From contig CAUBKG010000009.1 in the NCBI GenBank assembly GCA_958436475.1, forward strand, positions 1 through 44,312: DNA of 44,312 bases. Reading direction: 5' to 3'. Position numbers and translations under genes: made by a program. The number at the start of each line of letters is the position of its first letter. Position 1 is the first letter of the stretch. The stretch is from an uncultured Clostridia bacterium. GTDB lineage: Bacteria > Bacillota > Clostridia > Oscillospirales > Acutalibacteraceae. The notes under the pieces are model-generated. The model did no database searches. It worked only from the letters and a program-made list of their open reading frames with translations, and was not told where the DNA came from. Below, in pieces: positions 23,645-31,674 of the stretch.

Positions 23645-24580
23645 GTGATTACAATAAAAAATAAATACCCTGTTTCCCTTATATGTTCGGGAATTATAGA
23701 AGGCCTTCTTTTAAATTTTGTACCCGGCCTCGTTGGCCTCTGTTTTCTTGTTTTCGGTTTTCTCGGCTCTTTTCTGCTTTTTAAAGTGGCCGGGGCTCTC
23801 GTGATCGCGTTTTATCTGGTCGTCAGCATTCTTCATCCATTCCGCGCGCTTTCCCAAATTGAAAAAGAAATCAGCGGCGCTGAGCTCGATGCGATCGTAG
23901 ACGACTCCCTGCACAGCGAGGGGAAGAGCTTTCTCTCTGCGTTCGATAGGGTTACGGCTGCCGTGGATAAAAAAGGAAACGCATACCGCACGGCGCCGGA
24001 AAACGACGATCCGGGCAGCTTTTCACAGCGAAGCGGCGATGCGCCGCAGCGCGAATATGATCTGCCCGCCCGCAGAAGAGTGCAGGGGGCTGGACCGGCC
24101 GGCTTTGACCCAAGAAGAATCATCGTCAGCATATTTGGCGTTGCATTTTTTCTCGGGGGAATTTATTTTTTTGTTACCGCAGTCAATACTTACTCGCAGC
24201 AGCTTGCCGCGAAGGATTGGACCGTTGCAACGGCAACGGTTACAGACGTCCACGAGCGCGAGGAATATAATAGTTCCAGGAGCAGCAGCAGAAAATACAT
24301 TACGGTTTACGATATCGGCTACCAGTATGATTCAGACAGCGGCAGCCATCTCGGCAGGATCGTCGGCACAAAGTTTTATAAGGCCCCGGGGGAAACCTTC
24401 TCCATCAAATACGATCCGGAAGCCCCTGAAAATTCCACAGATATCACGGAGCTTCAAACCGGCGCCCTGATCGTCAATCTGGCGATGTCCTGTGCGTTTA
24501 TGGCAATCGGGCTGTGGGCGATGGGGCTGTTTCAGCTTTTATTTCGCTTCAGGAAACGCGGCGGCTCCCTGGAAGGCTGA
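23645..24580 (+). CDS. DUF3592 domain membrane protein
   Basis: A GTG start at 23645 (weak AGAAAG upstream) gives about 311 residues. There are two hydrophobic segments near the N-terminus, a polar region of about 90 residues, a third membrane segment (IIVSIFGVAFFLGGIYFFVTAV), an extracytoplasmic beta-rich DUF3592 domain (ATATVTDVHEREEYN, then GETFSIKYDPEAPENS) and a final membrane segment. DUF3592 proteins are widespread and uncharacterised. The start is not certain. The gene stands alone just outside the mobile element. Confidence 0.75.
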   Translation: MITIKNKYPVSLICSGIIEGLLLNFVPGLVGLCFLVFGFLGSFLLFKVAGALVIAFYLVVSILHPFRALSQIEKEISGAELDAIVDDSLHSEGKSFLSAFDRVTAAVDKKGNAYRTAPENDDPGSFSQRSGDAPQREYDLPARRRVQGAGPAGFDPRRIIVSIFGVAFFLGGIYFFVTAVNTYSQQLAAKDWTVATATVTDVHEREEYNSSRSSSRKYITVYDIGYQYDSDSGSHLGRIVGTKFYKAPGETFSIKYDPEAPENSTDITELQTGALIVNLAMSCAFMAIGLWAMGLFQLLFRFRKRGGSLEG

Positions 24581-24611
24581 ATGGAGCTTCGGGTTCCCGC
24601 GGGCGCCCTTT

Positions 24612-24640
24612 CTCCGGGAACAGGCCGGCGGTGTGTTCCC
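24612..24640. repeat. Inverted repeat after the DUF3592 gene
   Basis: CCGGGAACA and TGTTCCCGG form a perfect 9-bp stem 31 nt past the stop codon. No T run follows. Confidence 0.45.
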
Positions 24641-24724
24641 GGAAGACCGGCCCCGGAGGAGCGCCTCGATAAACGGGCGTTTTCATGTTATCATGCAAAA
24701 CGCAAACCGAACGGGTGAGCACCT

Positions 24725-24759
24725 ACCGTATGCAAGGCTGACTTGCGTGCGGTTTTTTA
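24725..24759 (+). terminator. Terminator in the leader of the MATE gene
   Basis: ACCGTATGCAAG and CTTGCGTGCGGT pair (two G-U) and run into TTTTTTATTT. It lies 44 nt before the MATE start codon. It may end the upstream gene or be part of a leader that switches the pump on by anti-termination. Confidence 0.7.
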
Positions 24760-24802
24760 TTTGAGATGCCGGAAAAACAAACCAGGGGGAGGAACACACA
24801 GC

Positions 24803-26137
24803 GTGCAAACAAAAACAGCAAAAGAAAATATTGCATATACGCTCGTGCAGTTCAGCCTGCCTTTGATTTTGAGCGGCCTGCTGCAGCAACTTTATAACTG
24901 GGCCGATGCGTTTATTGTGGGCAACGTGGAAGGCGAGCTGGCGCTGGCGGCGGTCGGCGCGACCGGCACGGTAACTAATTTTTATATTATGGCCATCACC
25001 GGCTTCACGCTGGGGCTGTCCATCCTCTTTGCGCTCAAGTTCGGCCAAGGCGATACGGGCGGCATCCATCGGATCCTCTCCTCCTTCCTCGTGATACTCG
25101 GCTCTGTTTTTTTGGTTTTCACCTGCCTCGGCATCTGGTTCACTGGGCCCTTTCTCCAGGCCCTGCATACGCCGGAGGATATCTTCACCCTCTCGAAAAC
25201 CTATTTGCAGATCATTTTCCTCGGGATTCCGTTCCTTGCCGTTTATAATATTTATTCCGCCGCGCTTCGCGCGATTGGAGACAGCAAGGCCCCCTTTTTG
25301 GCGATCCTGCTTTCCTCGGCGGTCAACGTCGTATTGGATATTCTGCTTGTGGCGCTGCTGCGCTTAGGGGTAAGGGGCGCCGCGGCCGCCACCGTGATCT
25401 CGCAAATCATCATGGCGGTATTTATCATCTGTTATGCCGTGAAAAAGCATGCTGTCCTTCGGTTCCGGATCAGCCGGCATATGGTGGACCGGGCCGCTGT
25501 GAAGGAGGGCTTCCGGCTGAGCACCCCGCCCACGGTTCAGTCCAGCATCAGCGCCTTCGGCAGCCTTCTTCTGCAGAACTTCATGAACGGCTTCGGCACG
25601 CAGACCGTCGCCGCCATTACCACGGCCTACCGGGTGGACTCCATTATTCTGCTGCCCATCATCAACCTCGGTTCCGCTATTTCCACAATGGTCGCGCAGA
25701 GCCGCGGGGCCGGGGATAAGCAGCGTGTCCGTAAATTTTTCAAGGTCGGCGCCCTAATGATGGCCGGCGTTTCCCTGCTGCTGACCGTACTGGTCATCCC
25801 TACCGGCGGCAGCCTCATTTCCATGTTCGGCGTCGGAGCGGAAGTGGAAGCGATCGGGCGGGATTTTTTCCTTCGCATCGCCTGCTTCTATGTGGTATTC
25901 GGAGCGGCAACCGCGATCCGCGGCTTTCTGGAAGGGATGGGAGACGTGCTGTTTTCAAGCCTTGCGGGGATATTCTCCCTGATCGTCCGAATCGCCGCCT
26001 CGTATGCGCTCGCCCCCTTCTTCGGCAATATGGTCATCGCCTACGCGGAGGCTCTTTCCTGGGCGGTTTTGCTTGTTTCTTACCTCGCCCGGCTCGCCGG
26101 AAGAAAGCGGAAAAAGCGGCGGCGCCAGCGCCTTTGA
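24803..26137 (+). CDS. MATE family efflux transporter
   Basis: A GTG start at 24803 behind GGGGGAGGA gives 444 residues and twelve hydrophobic segments, the normal MATE size. The N-terminus has the characteristic FSLPLILSGLLQQLYNWADAF, cut here as SLPLILSGLLQQLYNWADAF, and the symmetrical second half includes IILLPIINLGSAISTMVAQ. MATE pumps exchange cations for drugs or metabolites across the membrane. The C-terminus is strongly basic (RKRKKRRRQRL). A terminator hairpin in the leader suggests regulated expression. The substrate is unknown. Confidence 0.92.
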   Translation: MQTKTAKENIAYTLVQFSLPLILSGLLQQLYNWADAFIVGNVEGELALAAVGATGTVTNFYIMAITGFTLGLSILFALKFGQGDTGGIHRILSSFLVILGSVFLVFTCLGIWFTGPFLQALHTPEDIFTLSKTYLQIIFLGIPFLAVYNIYSAALRAIGDSKAPFLAILLSSAVNVVLDILLVALLRLGVRGAAAATVISQIIMAVFIICYAVKKHAVLRFRISRHMVDRAAVKEGFRLSTPPTVQSSISAFGSLLLQNFMNGFGTQTVAAITTAYRVDSIILLPIINLGSAISTMVAQSRGAGDKQRVRKFFKVGALMMAGVSLLLTVLVIPTGGSLISMFGVGAEVEAIGRDFFLRIACFYVVFGAATAIRGFLEGMGDVLFSSLAGIFSLIVRIAASYALAPFFGNMVIAYAEALSWAVLLVSYLARLAGRKRKKRRRQRL

Positions 26138-26172
26138 GCCTTTGGGAAGCCGGATTTGTGTTTTGTATTTTA

Positions 26173-26222
26173 TTGTCAAGGTTTGTCCGCACGGCATACA
26201 ATGGTCTTGTACCACATTGTAT
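26173..26222 (+). promoter_or_regulatory. Promoter with dyad for the 73-residue protein gene
   Basis: TTGTCA (26173-26178) and TACAAT (26197-26202), 18 nt apart. ATACAATG at 26196-26203 and CATTGTAT at 26215-26222 are a perfect inverted repeat around the -10 and start, a likely operator. Confidence 0.6.
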
Positions 26223-26237
26223 AGGAGGCGCAAAACC

Positions 26238-26459
26238 ATGCTCATGATTGCAACGGTACGGGAAGTTCAGGCGTCCAGCCTGCTTGTCCGCGACCGCTCC
26301 ACTTCACAGGACGTCCTCGTGCGGACGAACAACGCGCGATGCTTTTCTATCGGCGATAGGGTGGGAATTCTTTTCAACGGGGTTATGACGCGCAGCATTC
26401 CGCCGCAGATCACCGCCATCCGCATCCGCCGTATTTTCGGCAGCGGCTGCTGCCGGTAA
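26238..26459 (+). CDS. Small conserved-looking protein, probable OB-like barrel
   Basis: The 73-residue protein (MLMIATVREVQASSLLVRD, later CFSIGDRVGILFNGVMTRS) alternates short hydrophobic strands with turns, like a small OB barrel. I do not recognise the family. AGGAGG lies 9 nt before the ATG, with a promoter and terminator of its own, so the gene is credible. Confidence 0.7.
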   Translation: MLMIATVREVQASSLLVRDRSTSQDVLVRTNNARCFSIGDRVGILFNGVMTRSIPPQITAIRIRRIFGSGCCR

Positions 26460-26464
26460 CCATG

Positions 26465-26506
26465 ATTTCCGCTTGGCAAACGCCGGGCGGAAATTTTTAT
26501 ATTTTT
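26465..26506 (+). terminator. Terminator of the 73-residue protein gene
   Basis: ATTTCCGC and GCGGAAAT pair, followed by TTTTATATTTTTTT. Confidence 0.75.
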
Positions 26507-26609
26507 TTACATCGGCCGTTTTTTTCCGCGGCCTGTGGATTTTATATTGCCGATATAGTATCATAATAAAATAAGGATTTTTCCTGCGCACCGCGCGGAA
26601 AGGAACACC

Positions 26610-27572
26610 ATGGCAATCAATAAATTCATGAGGCTGGCTTTAAAGGCCCTCTCTTACCCGGATATCGATATCCGAAAGACATATCAGCTCGAACGCTCCT
26701 TCCGGTATATTAAATCGCCGCCTGTTTTTCTGCCGCTTTACCGGCGGCACGACCATGTGATCGAATCCGGCGGCCGGGAGATTCTGACCCGCGTATATAC
26801 CCCGCAGGAGGATACGGCGGAGGATACGCTCCTCTTCTTCCACGGCGGAGGCTGGGTCACGGAGAATATCGACACATATAACGGCGTTTGCCGCGCTCTG
26901 GCGCGCGCATCGGGCTGCCGGGTGGTTTCGGTGGAATACCGCCTTGCGCCGGAGCATCCTTTCCCCGACGGCCTCGACGACTGCTACGCCGCCGCCCGGG
27001 AGCTTCTCCTGCACCCGGAAAGCTTTGGCTTCGATCCCGGCAGAGTTGCCCTGGTAGGAGACAGCGCCGGGGGAAACCTCGCCGCGGCGGTATCCCTCAG
27101 AGCGCGGGACGAAGGCGAGTTTTCCATTCCGCGCCAGATTCTCATTTACCCCTCCACCTATCCCGACCACAGCGAAAATTCCCCCTTCCCCTCGGTAGCC
27201 GAAAACGGGAGCGATTATCTGCTGACCTCCCGGCGTATCTGCGAATATATCGACCTCTATAAGCGGGACGACGGCGACCTTGCGAACCCTTATTTCGCCC
27301 CGCTTTTGGCGGAGGATTTTTCCAACCAGCCGGATACCCTCGTCATCACCGCCGAATTCGACCCTCTGCGGGACGAGGGCGAGGAATACGCCCGCAGGCT
27401 CCTGGAGGCGGGAAACCGTGTGACCTGCTACCGCATGAAGGACGCCCTTCACGGTTTTCTGAGTCTCGGCGCAGGATACGTCCACGTGCGCCGGGCGCAC
27501 GAGCTCATATATTCGTTTTTGAACAGGAGGGAAAGCAATGGAGAGAACGCCGAGCTGGCTGAAACTCGATAA
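26610..27572 (+). CDS. Alpha/beta hydrolase, hormone-sensitive-lipase family esterase
   Basis: The 320-residue enzyme has the HSL oxyanion motif FFHGGGWVTE, the nucleophile elbow GDSAGGN, the catalytic Asp in AEFDPLRDEGEEYA and the catalytic His in DALHGF, in the usual order and spacing. Such enzymes hydrolyse short acyl esters in the cytoplasm. AAAGGA precedes the ATG. It overlaps the next gene by 35 nt, indicating a single operon with an acyltransferase-like and a DUF6320 protein. The pair may act on opposite sides of one ester, but the substrate is unknown. Confidence 0.9.
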   Translation: MAINKFMRLALKALSYPDIDIRKTYQLERSFRYIKSPPVFLPLYRRHDHVIESGGREILTRVYTPQEDTAEDTLLFFHGGGWVTENIDTYNGVCRALARASGCRVVSVEYRLAPEHPFPDGLDDCYAAARELLLHPESFGFDPGRVALVGDSAGGNLAAAVSLRARDEGEFSIPRQILIYPSTYPDHSENSPFPSVAENGSDYLLTSRRICEYIDLYKRDDGDLANPYFAPLLAEDFSNQPDTLVITAEFDPLRDEGEEYARRLLEAGNRVTCYRMKDALHGFLSLGAGYVHVRRAHELIYSFLNRRESNGENAELAETR

Positions 27573-28791
27573 CGCGGGAAAAATCTTCCCCGCCACCAGC
27601 AGCAGGCGGTCAACGGGCGTGTTCCGGATTTCCTGCGAGCTTCATGAGCCGGTACGGGAAGCGCCGCTTCAGCGCGCGCTGGATCGGACTCTGCAGCAGT
27701 TCCCGCATTTTCTATACATTCTCCGCAGCGGCCTGTTCTGGTATTATCTCGAGGCGAGCGATATCTCCCCCACGGTGCACGAAGAAAACCGGGGCGTTTG
27801 CGCCCAGCTGTTTTACCGGAACAAGCGAGGGCTGTTGTTCGATGTGAGCTATTACCACAACCGCATCAATCTGGACGTTTACCACGCCCTGACGGACGGT
27901 ACCGGCGCCATGCAGTTTCTCAAGGCCTTTCTCTGCCGGTATCTCACGGAAGTCCACCCGGAAGCGGTGCACCCCGAGCTTGCAGACGAGATTGCGCCCG
28001 CGCCTCTTTCGAGCCGCGCGGAAGACAGCTTTCAAAAATATTACAAGCACGTGAAATTGGAAAAATCCAATCTGCCAAAGCATGTATACCGCCTTTCCGG
28101 CATTCGAAGCGAGGAACAGATCATCACGGAGGGGCGCATGCCCTGTAAGGACGTGCTCGCTCTTGCAAAGGCGCACGGCGCTTCCCTCACTATTTTCCTC
28201 AGCGCGCTTTTGGTGATGTCTATTCACCGGGAAATGATGCTGTATAAAGAAAAAAAGCCGGTGGTGCTCACCGTGCCGGTCAATCTGCGAAACTATTTCC
28301 CTTCCGAAACGGCCCGCAATTTTTTCGGCAACATCCGCGTGGCCTACCGGTTCGGCACGGGGGAAGACGATCTCGGCCATATCATCTCTGCGCTCAAAGC
28401 CGGCTTCGAGCACGAGCTCACGAAGGAACGCCTCAGCGGAAGGATCAGCCGGTATATGTCGGTAGAGCGCAATCCGTTTGCCAAGATCGCGCCGCTCTCG
28501 TTTAAAAACTTCTGCCTGCGCATTGCCCGCCGCATTTCCGACCTCGGAGAGACCATGGTAATCTCAAACGTGGGGCGGGTGGAGCTGCCGAAGGAAATCG
28601 CCGGGTATGTGCGGAACATGACCGTGCTTGCCGGCACCGCAAAGCTGCAGGCGTGCGTGTGCACCTGCGGGGATGTGCTTTCGGTCGGGTTCAGCTCCCA
28701 GTTTGAAGAAACCGATATCCAGCGCAACTTTTTCCGGATGCTGGCCGAAATGGGGATCCGCATCGAAGTTGCAAGCAATTCAGCCGATTGA
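27538..28791 (+). CDS. Acyltransferase-like protein (alcohol acetyltransferase / condensation fold)
   Basis: The 417-residue protein resembles the chloramphenicol-acetyltransferase-like fold used by alcohol acetyltransferases and condensation domains. The active-site motif HHxxxDG appears as YHALTDGTGAMQFL, retaining the catalytic His and the DG. Later segments VVLTVPVNLRNYFP and MVISNVGRVELP are typical of the second subdomain. GGAGG lies 6 nt before the ATG, inside the esterase gene. It could acylate an alcohol or a lipid-linked group together with the neighbouring esterase; the acceptor is not known. Confidence 0.8.
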   Translation: MERTPSWLKLDNAGKIFPATSSRRSTGVFRISCELHEPVREAPLQRALDRTLQQFPHFLYILRSGLFWYYLEASDISPTVHEENRGVCAQLFYRNKRGLLFDVSYYHNRINLDVYHALTDGTGAMQFLKAFLCRYLTEVHPEAVHPELADEIAPAPLSSRAEDSFQKYYKHVKLEKSNLPKHVYRLSGIRSEEQIITEGRMPCKDVLALAKAHGASLTIFLSALLVMSIHREMMLYKEKKPVVLTVPVNLRNYFPSETARNFFGNIRVAYRFGTGEDDLGHIISALKAGFEHELTKERLSGRISRYMSVERNPFAKIAPLSFKNFCLRIARRISDLGETMVISNVGRVELPKEIAGYVRNMTVLAGTAKLQACVCTCGDVLSVGFSSQFEETDIQRNFFRMLAEMGIRIEVASNSAD

Positions 28792-28806
28792 AAGGAAACG
28801 CCCGAT

Positions 28807-29469
28807 ATGCTTCACTGTAAAGCCTGCCATACCGATATCGCCGGGATCCATGAGCGCTGCCCCTTATGCGGGGGGAGTCTTGCGGGCGAGGCGGAGGAGC
28901 ACCGCAGCTACCCGGTGATCCCGCCCAACCCCAACCGCACCCGGCGGCTCATCCAAATCATATCCCTTGCGGCGGTTGCCGCCGCCGTGGCTTCTGTTGC
29001 CATCAACATCCTCATTCCCACCCGCGTCTGGTGGTCGCTCTTCGCGGCGTTCGGGCTTTTATGCGGCTGGCTGTGGGCCGTGGTGGGCCTCGTCAAAAAA
29101 GCAAAGCTGCTCAACAACATCGTTTGGGAGCTGGTGCTGATCTCGGCCCTGGCCTTCGTGTGGGACTGGCTCACCGGCTGGCGGGGCTGGTCGGTGGAAT
29201 ACGTGTTCCCCTCCGTGTGCACAGGGGCGATGCTGGCGGTCATCATCCTTTCCCGCGTGCTCCGCATGCCGGACAGGGATTATCTCATCTACCTCGTTCT
29301 GTGCGCCATTTTAGGGATCATCCCCGTGATTTTCCTGCTTCTCGGCATTCCGAAGATGATGATTCCCTCTGTACTGTGCGTGGCGGTGAGCCTCATCGTG
29401 ATTGCCATGCTTCTGATTTTCTATTGGAAGCCCATGTACCGCGAGATTACGAAAAAGCTGCATCTTTAA
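28807..29469 (+). CDS. DUF6320 zinc-ribbon membrane protein
   Basis: The 220-residue protein begins with a zinc ribbon (CKACHTDIAGIHERCPLCGG; four cysteines) and continues with about six hydrophobic helices. This fits DUF6320, found in Firmicutes operons with the esterase and acyltransferase-like genes seen here. It starts 15 nt after the previous stop. It may be the membrane partner of the two enzymes; no function is established. Confidence 0.8.
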   Translation: MLHCKACHTDIAGIHERCPLCGGSLAGEAEEHRSYPVIPPNPNRTRRLIQIISLAAVAAAVASVAINILIPTRVWWSLFAAFGLLCGWLWAVVGLVKKAKLLNNIVWELVLISALAFVWDWLTGWRGWSVEYVFPSVCTGAMLAVIILSRVLRMPDRDYLIYLVLCAILGIIPVIFLLLGIPKMMIPSVLCVAVSLIVIAMLLIFYWKPMYREITKKLHL

Positions 29470-29481
29470 GAAAGGGGCCGG

Positions 29482-29748
29482 GTGGAAATGGCGCATTACG
29501 CCTATATGCTCCGGTGTGCGGACGGCACCATTTACAGCGGCTATACCACAAGCCCCGCCCGACGGGAAAAAATGCACAACAGCGGCCTCGGCGCGAAATA
29601 CACCCGCTCCCGCCGGCCTGTAGAGCTCGTGTACTATGAGGCCTTCGGCACGAAAGGCGAAGCCCTCAGGCGGGAGGCGGCCCTAAAAAAGCTGCCCCGC
29701 ACGCAGAAGCTCGCGCTGATCGAAGGCTTTTGCCCGCCCGAAGCATAA
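29482..29748 (+). CDS. GIY-YIG nuclease domain protein (YhbQ-like)
   Basis: The 88-residue protein consists of a single GIY-YIG domain: YAYMLRCADGTIYSGYT carries the two signature tyrosine-containing strands, followed by the arginine in SPARREKMHNSG and the glutamate region near EALRREAALKKL. It is the UPF0213/YhbQ type, implicated in DNA repair in other bacteria. The start may be GTG at 29482 or ATG at 29488; GGGG lies upstream of both. A strong terminator follows. Confidence 0.9.
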   Translation: MEMAHYAYMLRCADGTIYSGYTTSPARREKMHNSGLGAKYTRSRRPVELVYYEAFGTKGEALRREAALKKLPRTQKLALIEGFCPPEA

Positions 29749-29751
29749 AAA

Positions 29752-29795
29752 AACTGCCCCAAGTCGGCTTTCCGAAGGGGGCAGTTCTTTTTTTG
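29752..29795. terminator. Bidirectional terminator
   Basis: AACTGCCCC and GGGGCAGTT pair, with an inner TCGG / CCGA stem and T tracts on both sides. It serves the convergent GIY-YIG and ferredoxin genes. Confidence 0.85.
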
Positions 29796-29804
29796 CAGGC
29801 CGAG

Positions 29805-30506
29805 TTATTCGAGAATGCGCCCGTCGGTCGAGACGGTTACCACCTGCCAGGGAATCATTTTCCCGCTGGCCTGCAGCGCGCGCTTTGCCGCCTGCTCGAT
29901 GCCGCCGCAGCAGGGCACCTCCATGCGCACCACGGTCAGGCTCATAATCTCGTTGTTCGCAAGAATCTGCGTGAGCTTTTCCGCATAATCGCCTTCATCC
30001 AGTTTCGGGCATCCGATGAGCGCCACGCGGTTCCGGATGAAGCGGCTGTGAAAATCTCCATAGGCGTAAGCCGTGCAGTCCGCCGCGATGAGGAGGTTGG
30101 CCCCATCGAAATACGGCGCGTTCACCGGCACGAGTTTCATTTGCACCGGCCACTGGCGGAGCATGCTTTCCGGCGATGCGGCGGGGGCGCTTTTCTTTGC
30201 CTCGGCCCGGCGGATCGCCTTCACCTGCGTGCCCGGGCAGCCGCAGGGCAGCGCACCTGCTTCCGCTTTTTTCGCCTGCGCCGCTTTTACCGCGGCTTCG
30301 TCATAGGCCGCCGCTTCCCTCTCTTCAAAGGTGATGGCTCCCGTGGGGCAGGCGGGGAGGCAGTCGCCGAGGCCGTCGCAGTAATCGTCGCGGAGCAGCT
30401 TTGCTTTTCCCTCCACCATGCCGATGGCGCCCTCGTGGCAGGCCTCGGCGCACGCACCGCAGCCGTTGCATTTTTCTTCATTGATATGAATGATTTTTCG
30501 AATCAT
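29805..30506 (-). CDS. Dicluster ferredoxin-type iron-sulfur protein
   Basis: The 233-residue protein starts with two [4Fe-4S] motifs: CNGCGACAEACHEG and CDGLGDCLPACPTG. In the second the usual CxxC is CxxxxxC. The remainder carries further cysteines (LPCGCPG, DCTAYAYGDF, IGCPKL, PCCGG) that may hold another cofactor. Similar proteins occur beside Crp/Fnr regulators in Clostridia, sometimes with the hybrid-cluster protein, suggesting redox or nitrosative stress. GGAGG lies 9 nt before the ATG. It is divergent from the Crp/Fnr gene. Confidence 0.85.
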   Translation of the reverse strand: MIRKIIHINEEKCNGCGACAEACHEGAIGMVEGKAKLLRDDYCDGLGDCLPACPTGAITFEEREAAAYDEAAVKAAQAKKAEAGALPCGCPGTQVKAIRRAEAKKSAPAASPESMLRQWPVQMKLVPVNAPYFDGANLLIAADCTAYAYGDFHSRFIRNRVALIGCPKLDEGDYAEKLTQILANNEIMSLTVVRMEVPCCGGIEQAAKRALQASGKMIPWQVVTVSTDGRILE

Positions 30507-30520
30507 AGTGAAAAACCTCC

Positions 30521-30549
30521 TTGACTTTCTGCATACAGCTTACTACAAT
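30521..30549 (+). promoter_or_regulatory. Promoter of the Crp/Fnr gene
   Basis: TTGACT (30521-30526) and TACAAT (30544-30549) with a 17-nt spacer. The 86-bp gap to the divergent ferredoxin gene must hold both promoters and any shared operator; ACAATACT / AAGTATGTTGT is an imperfect dyad there. Confidence 0.7.
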
Positions 30550-30592
30550 ACTCACAATAAGTATGTTGTTTTTCCAACAAAGGAGCTGAAAA

Positions 30593-31252
30593 ATGAAACT
30601 GGATTGGAACGCCGCCTGCCGCTCGCCTCTCTTCCTGGGCATCGGGGAAACGGATCTGCCGAAGCTGCTCGGGTGCCTCGGCGCCTCCTGCAAAACCTTT
30701 CCTAAAAACGCGGCGGTCTTTTCGGCGGGGGACCCGGCCGAATATACCGGCGTACTCCTGCGCGGCAGCGCGCAGGTGGTTTATGAAGATGCGTTCGGCA
30801 ACCGGAGCATCTTAGGCGCGCTGAAGGCGGGCGGGCTTTTCGGGGAAGCGTTTTCCTTTGCCGGGCAGGAGTGCCTGCCGGTAAGCGTCTTCACGCAGGA
30901 GGAAAGCGAAATCCTGCTTTTCAGCACCCGGAGCATATTGCAGACCTGCCCCGCCCCCTGCGGCTTTCACCGCCGGCTGGTGGAAAACATGGTGCGGATT
31001 TTAGCTCAAAAAAACGTGACGCTGAATCACAAAATCCGTTATCTTTCCATGCGGAGCACGCGGGAAAAGCTGCTGGCCTACCTTTCCGACCAGGCGGTGG
31101 CGGCGGGCGGCAGAACGTTCACCATCCCCTTCAGCCGCCAGGAGCTGGCGGATTTTCTCTGCGTGGAGCGCAGCGCCATGTCTGCGCAGCTGAGCCGGCT
31201 GAAGCAGGAAGGCCTTCTCGATTACACGCGGAACCGCTTCCGGCTGAGATAA
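30593..31252 (+). CDS. Crp/Fnr family transcriptional regulator
   Basis: The 219-residue protein has a cyclic-nucleotide-binding-like beta barrel (residues 20-120; GDPAEYTGVLLRGSAQV, GGLFGEAFSFAG) and a C-terminal winged helix (FSRQELADFLCVERSAMSAQLSRL). No Fnr-type N-terminal cysteine cluster is obvious, though several cysteines (C10, C28, C34) are present. It probably regulates the divergent ferredoxin gene and itself. AAAGGAG precedes the ATG. Confidence 0.9.
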   Translation: MKLDWNAACRSPLFLGIGETDLPKLLGCLGASCKTFPKNAAVFSAGDPAEYTGVLLRGSAQVVYEDAFGNRSILGALKAGGLFGEAFSFAGQECLPVSVFTQEESEILLFSTRSILQTCPAPCGFHRRLVENMVRILAQKNVTLNHKIRYLSMRSTREKLLAYLSDQAVAAGGRTFTIPFSRQELADFLCVERSAMSAQLSRLKQEGLLDYTRNRFRLR

Positions 31253-31278
31253 AAAGCGTCCCTTGCCTTTGGATTAAT

Positions 31279-31307
31279 TTGACAGCCGACCGTTTTTTCA
31301 CTAAAAT
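31279..31307 (+). promoter_or_regulatory. Promoter of the 59-residue protein gene
   Basis: TTGACA (31279-31284) and TAAAAT (31302-31307) with a 17-nt spacer, 34 nt before the start codon. Confidence 0.75.
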
Positions 31308-31340
31308 AGAGTGGAAAAGTGACGAAGCGAAGGTGAAGAA

Positions 31341-31520
31341 ATGAAGGATAAGCTATTGCGCTACACCCTGCGGATCGACCGCCTTTTGTTCCGCAAATTC
31401 CGTTATGTTGCGGAATGGGAGGGGCGTTCCGCCAACCGGGAGATCGAACAGTATATCAAAAAAAGCGTGGCCGAATTCGAAGCGGAGCATGGGAAGATTC
31501 CCGTGGAAAAAGAGGATTGA
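31341..31520 (+). CDS. Small ribbon-helix-helix-like (Arc-type) protein
   Basis: The 59-residue protein begins MKDKLLRYTLRIDRLLFRKF and continues with RYVAEWEGRSANREIEQYIKK, split here for reading. A basic strand (LRYTLRID) and two helices with a hydrophobic register match the Arc/ribbon-helix-helix DNA-binding fold. A ribosome site AAGGTGA and a strong promoter precede it. Such short proteins are often autoregulators or plasmid/toxin-linked repressors; no toxin gene is next to it. Confidence 0.75.
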   Translation: MKDKLLRYTLRIDRLLFRKFRYVAEWEGRSANREIEQYIKKSVAEFEAEHGKIPVEKED

Positions 31521-31603
31521 CGCCGGTTTCCGCGCCGCCCCCCTGATAAAGCCGGGGCCGAATCAGAAAGCTTTTATTTTTTGACCTGCAACGAAATACT
31601 AAG

Positions 31604-31636
31604 AAGCCCATGGCCGCTTTCCCCTGCCATGGGCTT
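31604..31636. terminator. Hairpin after the ribbon-helix-helix gene
   Basis: AAGCCCATGGC and GCCATGGGCTT form a perfect 11-bp stem; TTCCTGTGTTCTTTT follows on the plus side. Its core sequence is the same as in the phosphonate operon terminator. Confidence 0.6.
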
Positions 31637-31674
31637 CCTGTGTTCTTTTAACTTAAAGCGGGATATGTTTTTCG

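Noticed and set aside
24650..24802. Guanidine (ykkC-type) riboswitch before the MATE gene
   Set aside because: The expected conserved ACGR-type loops and motif order are not seen; only a terminator is clear.
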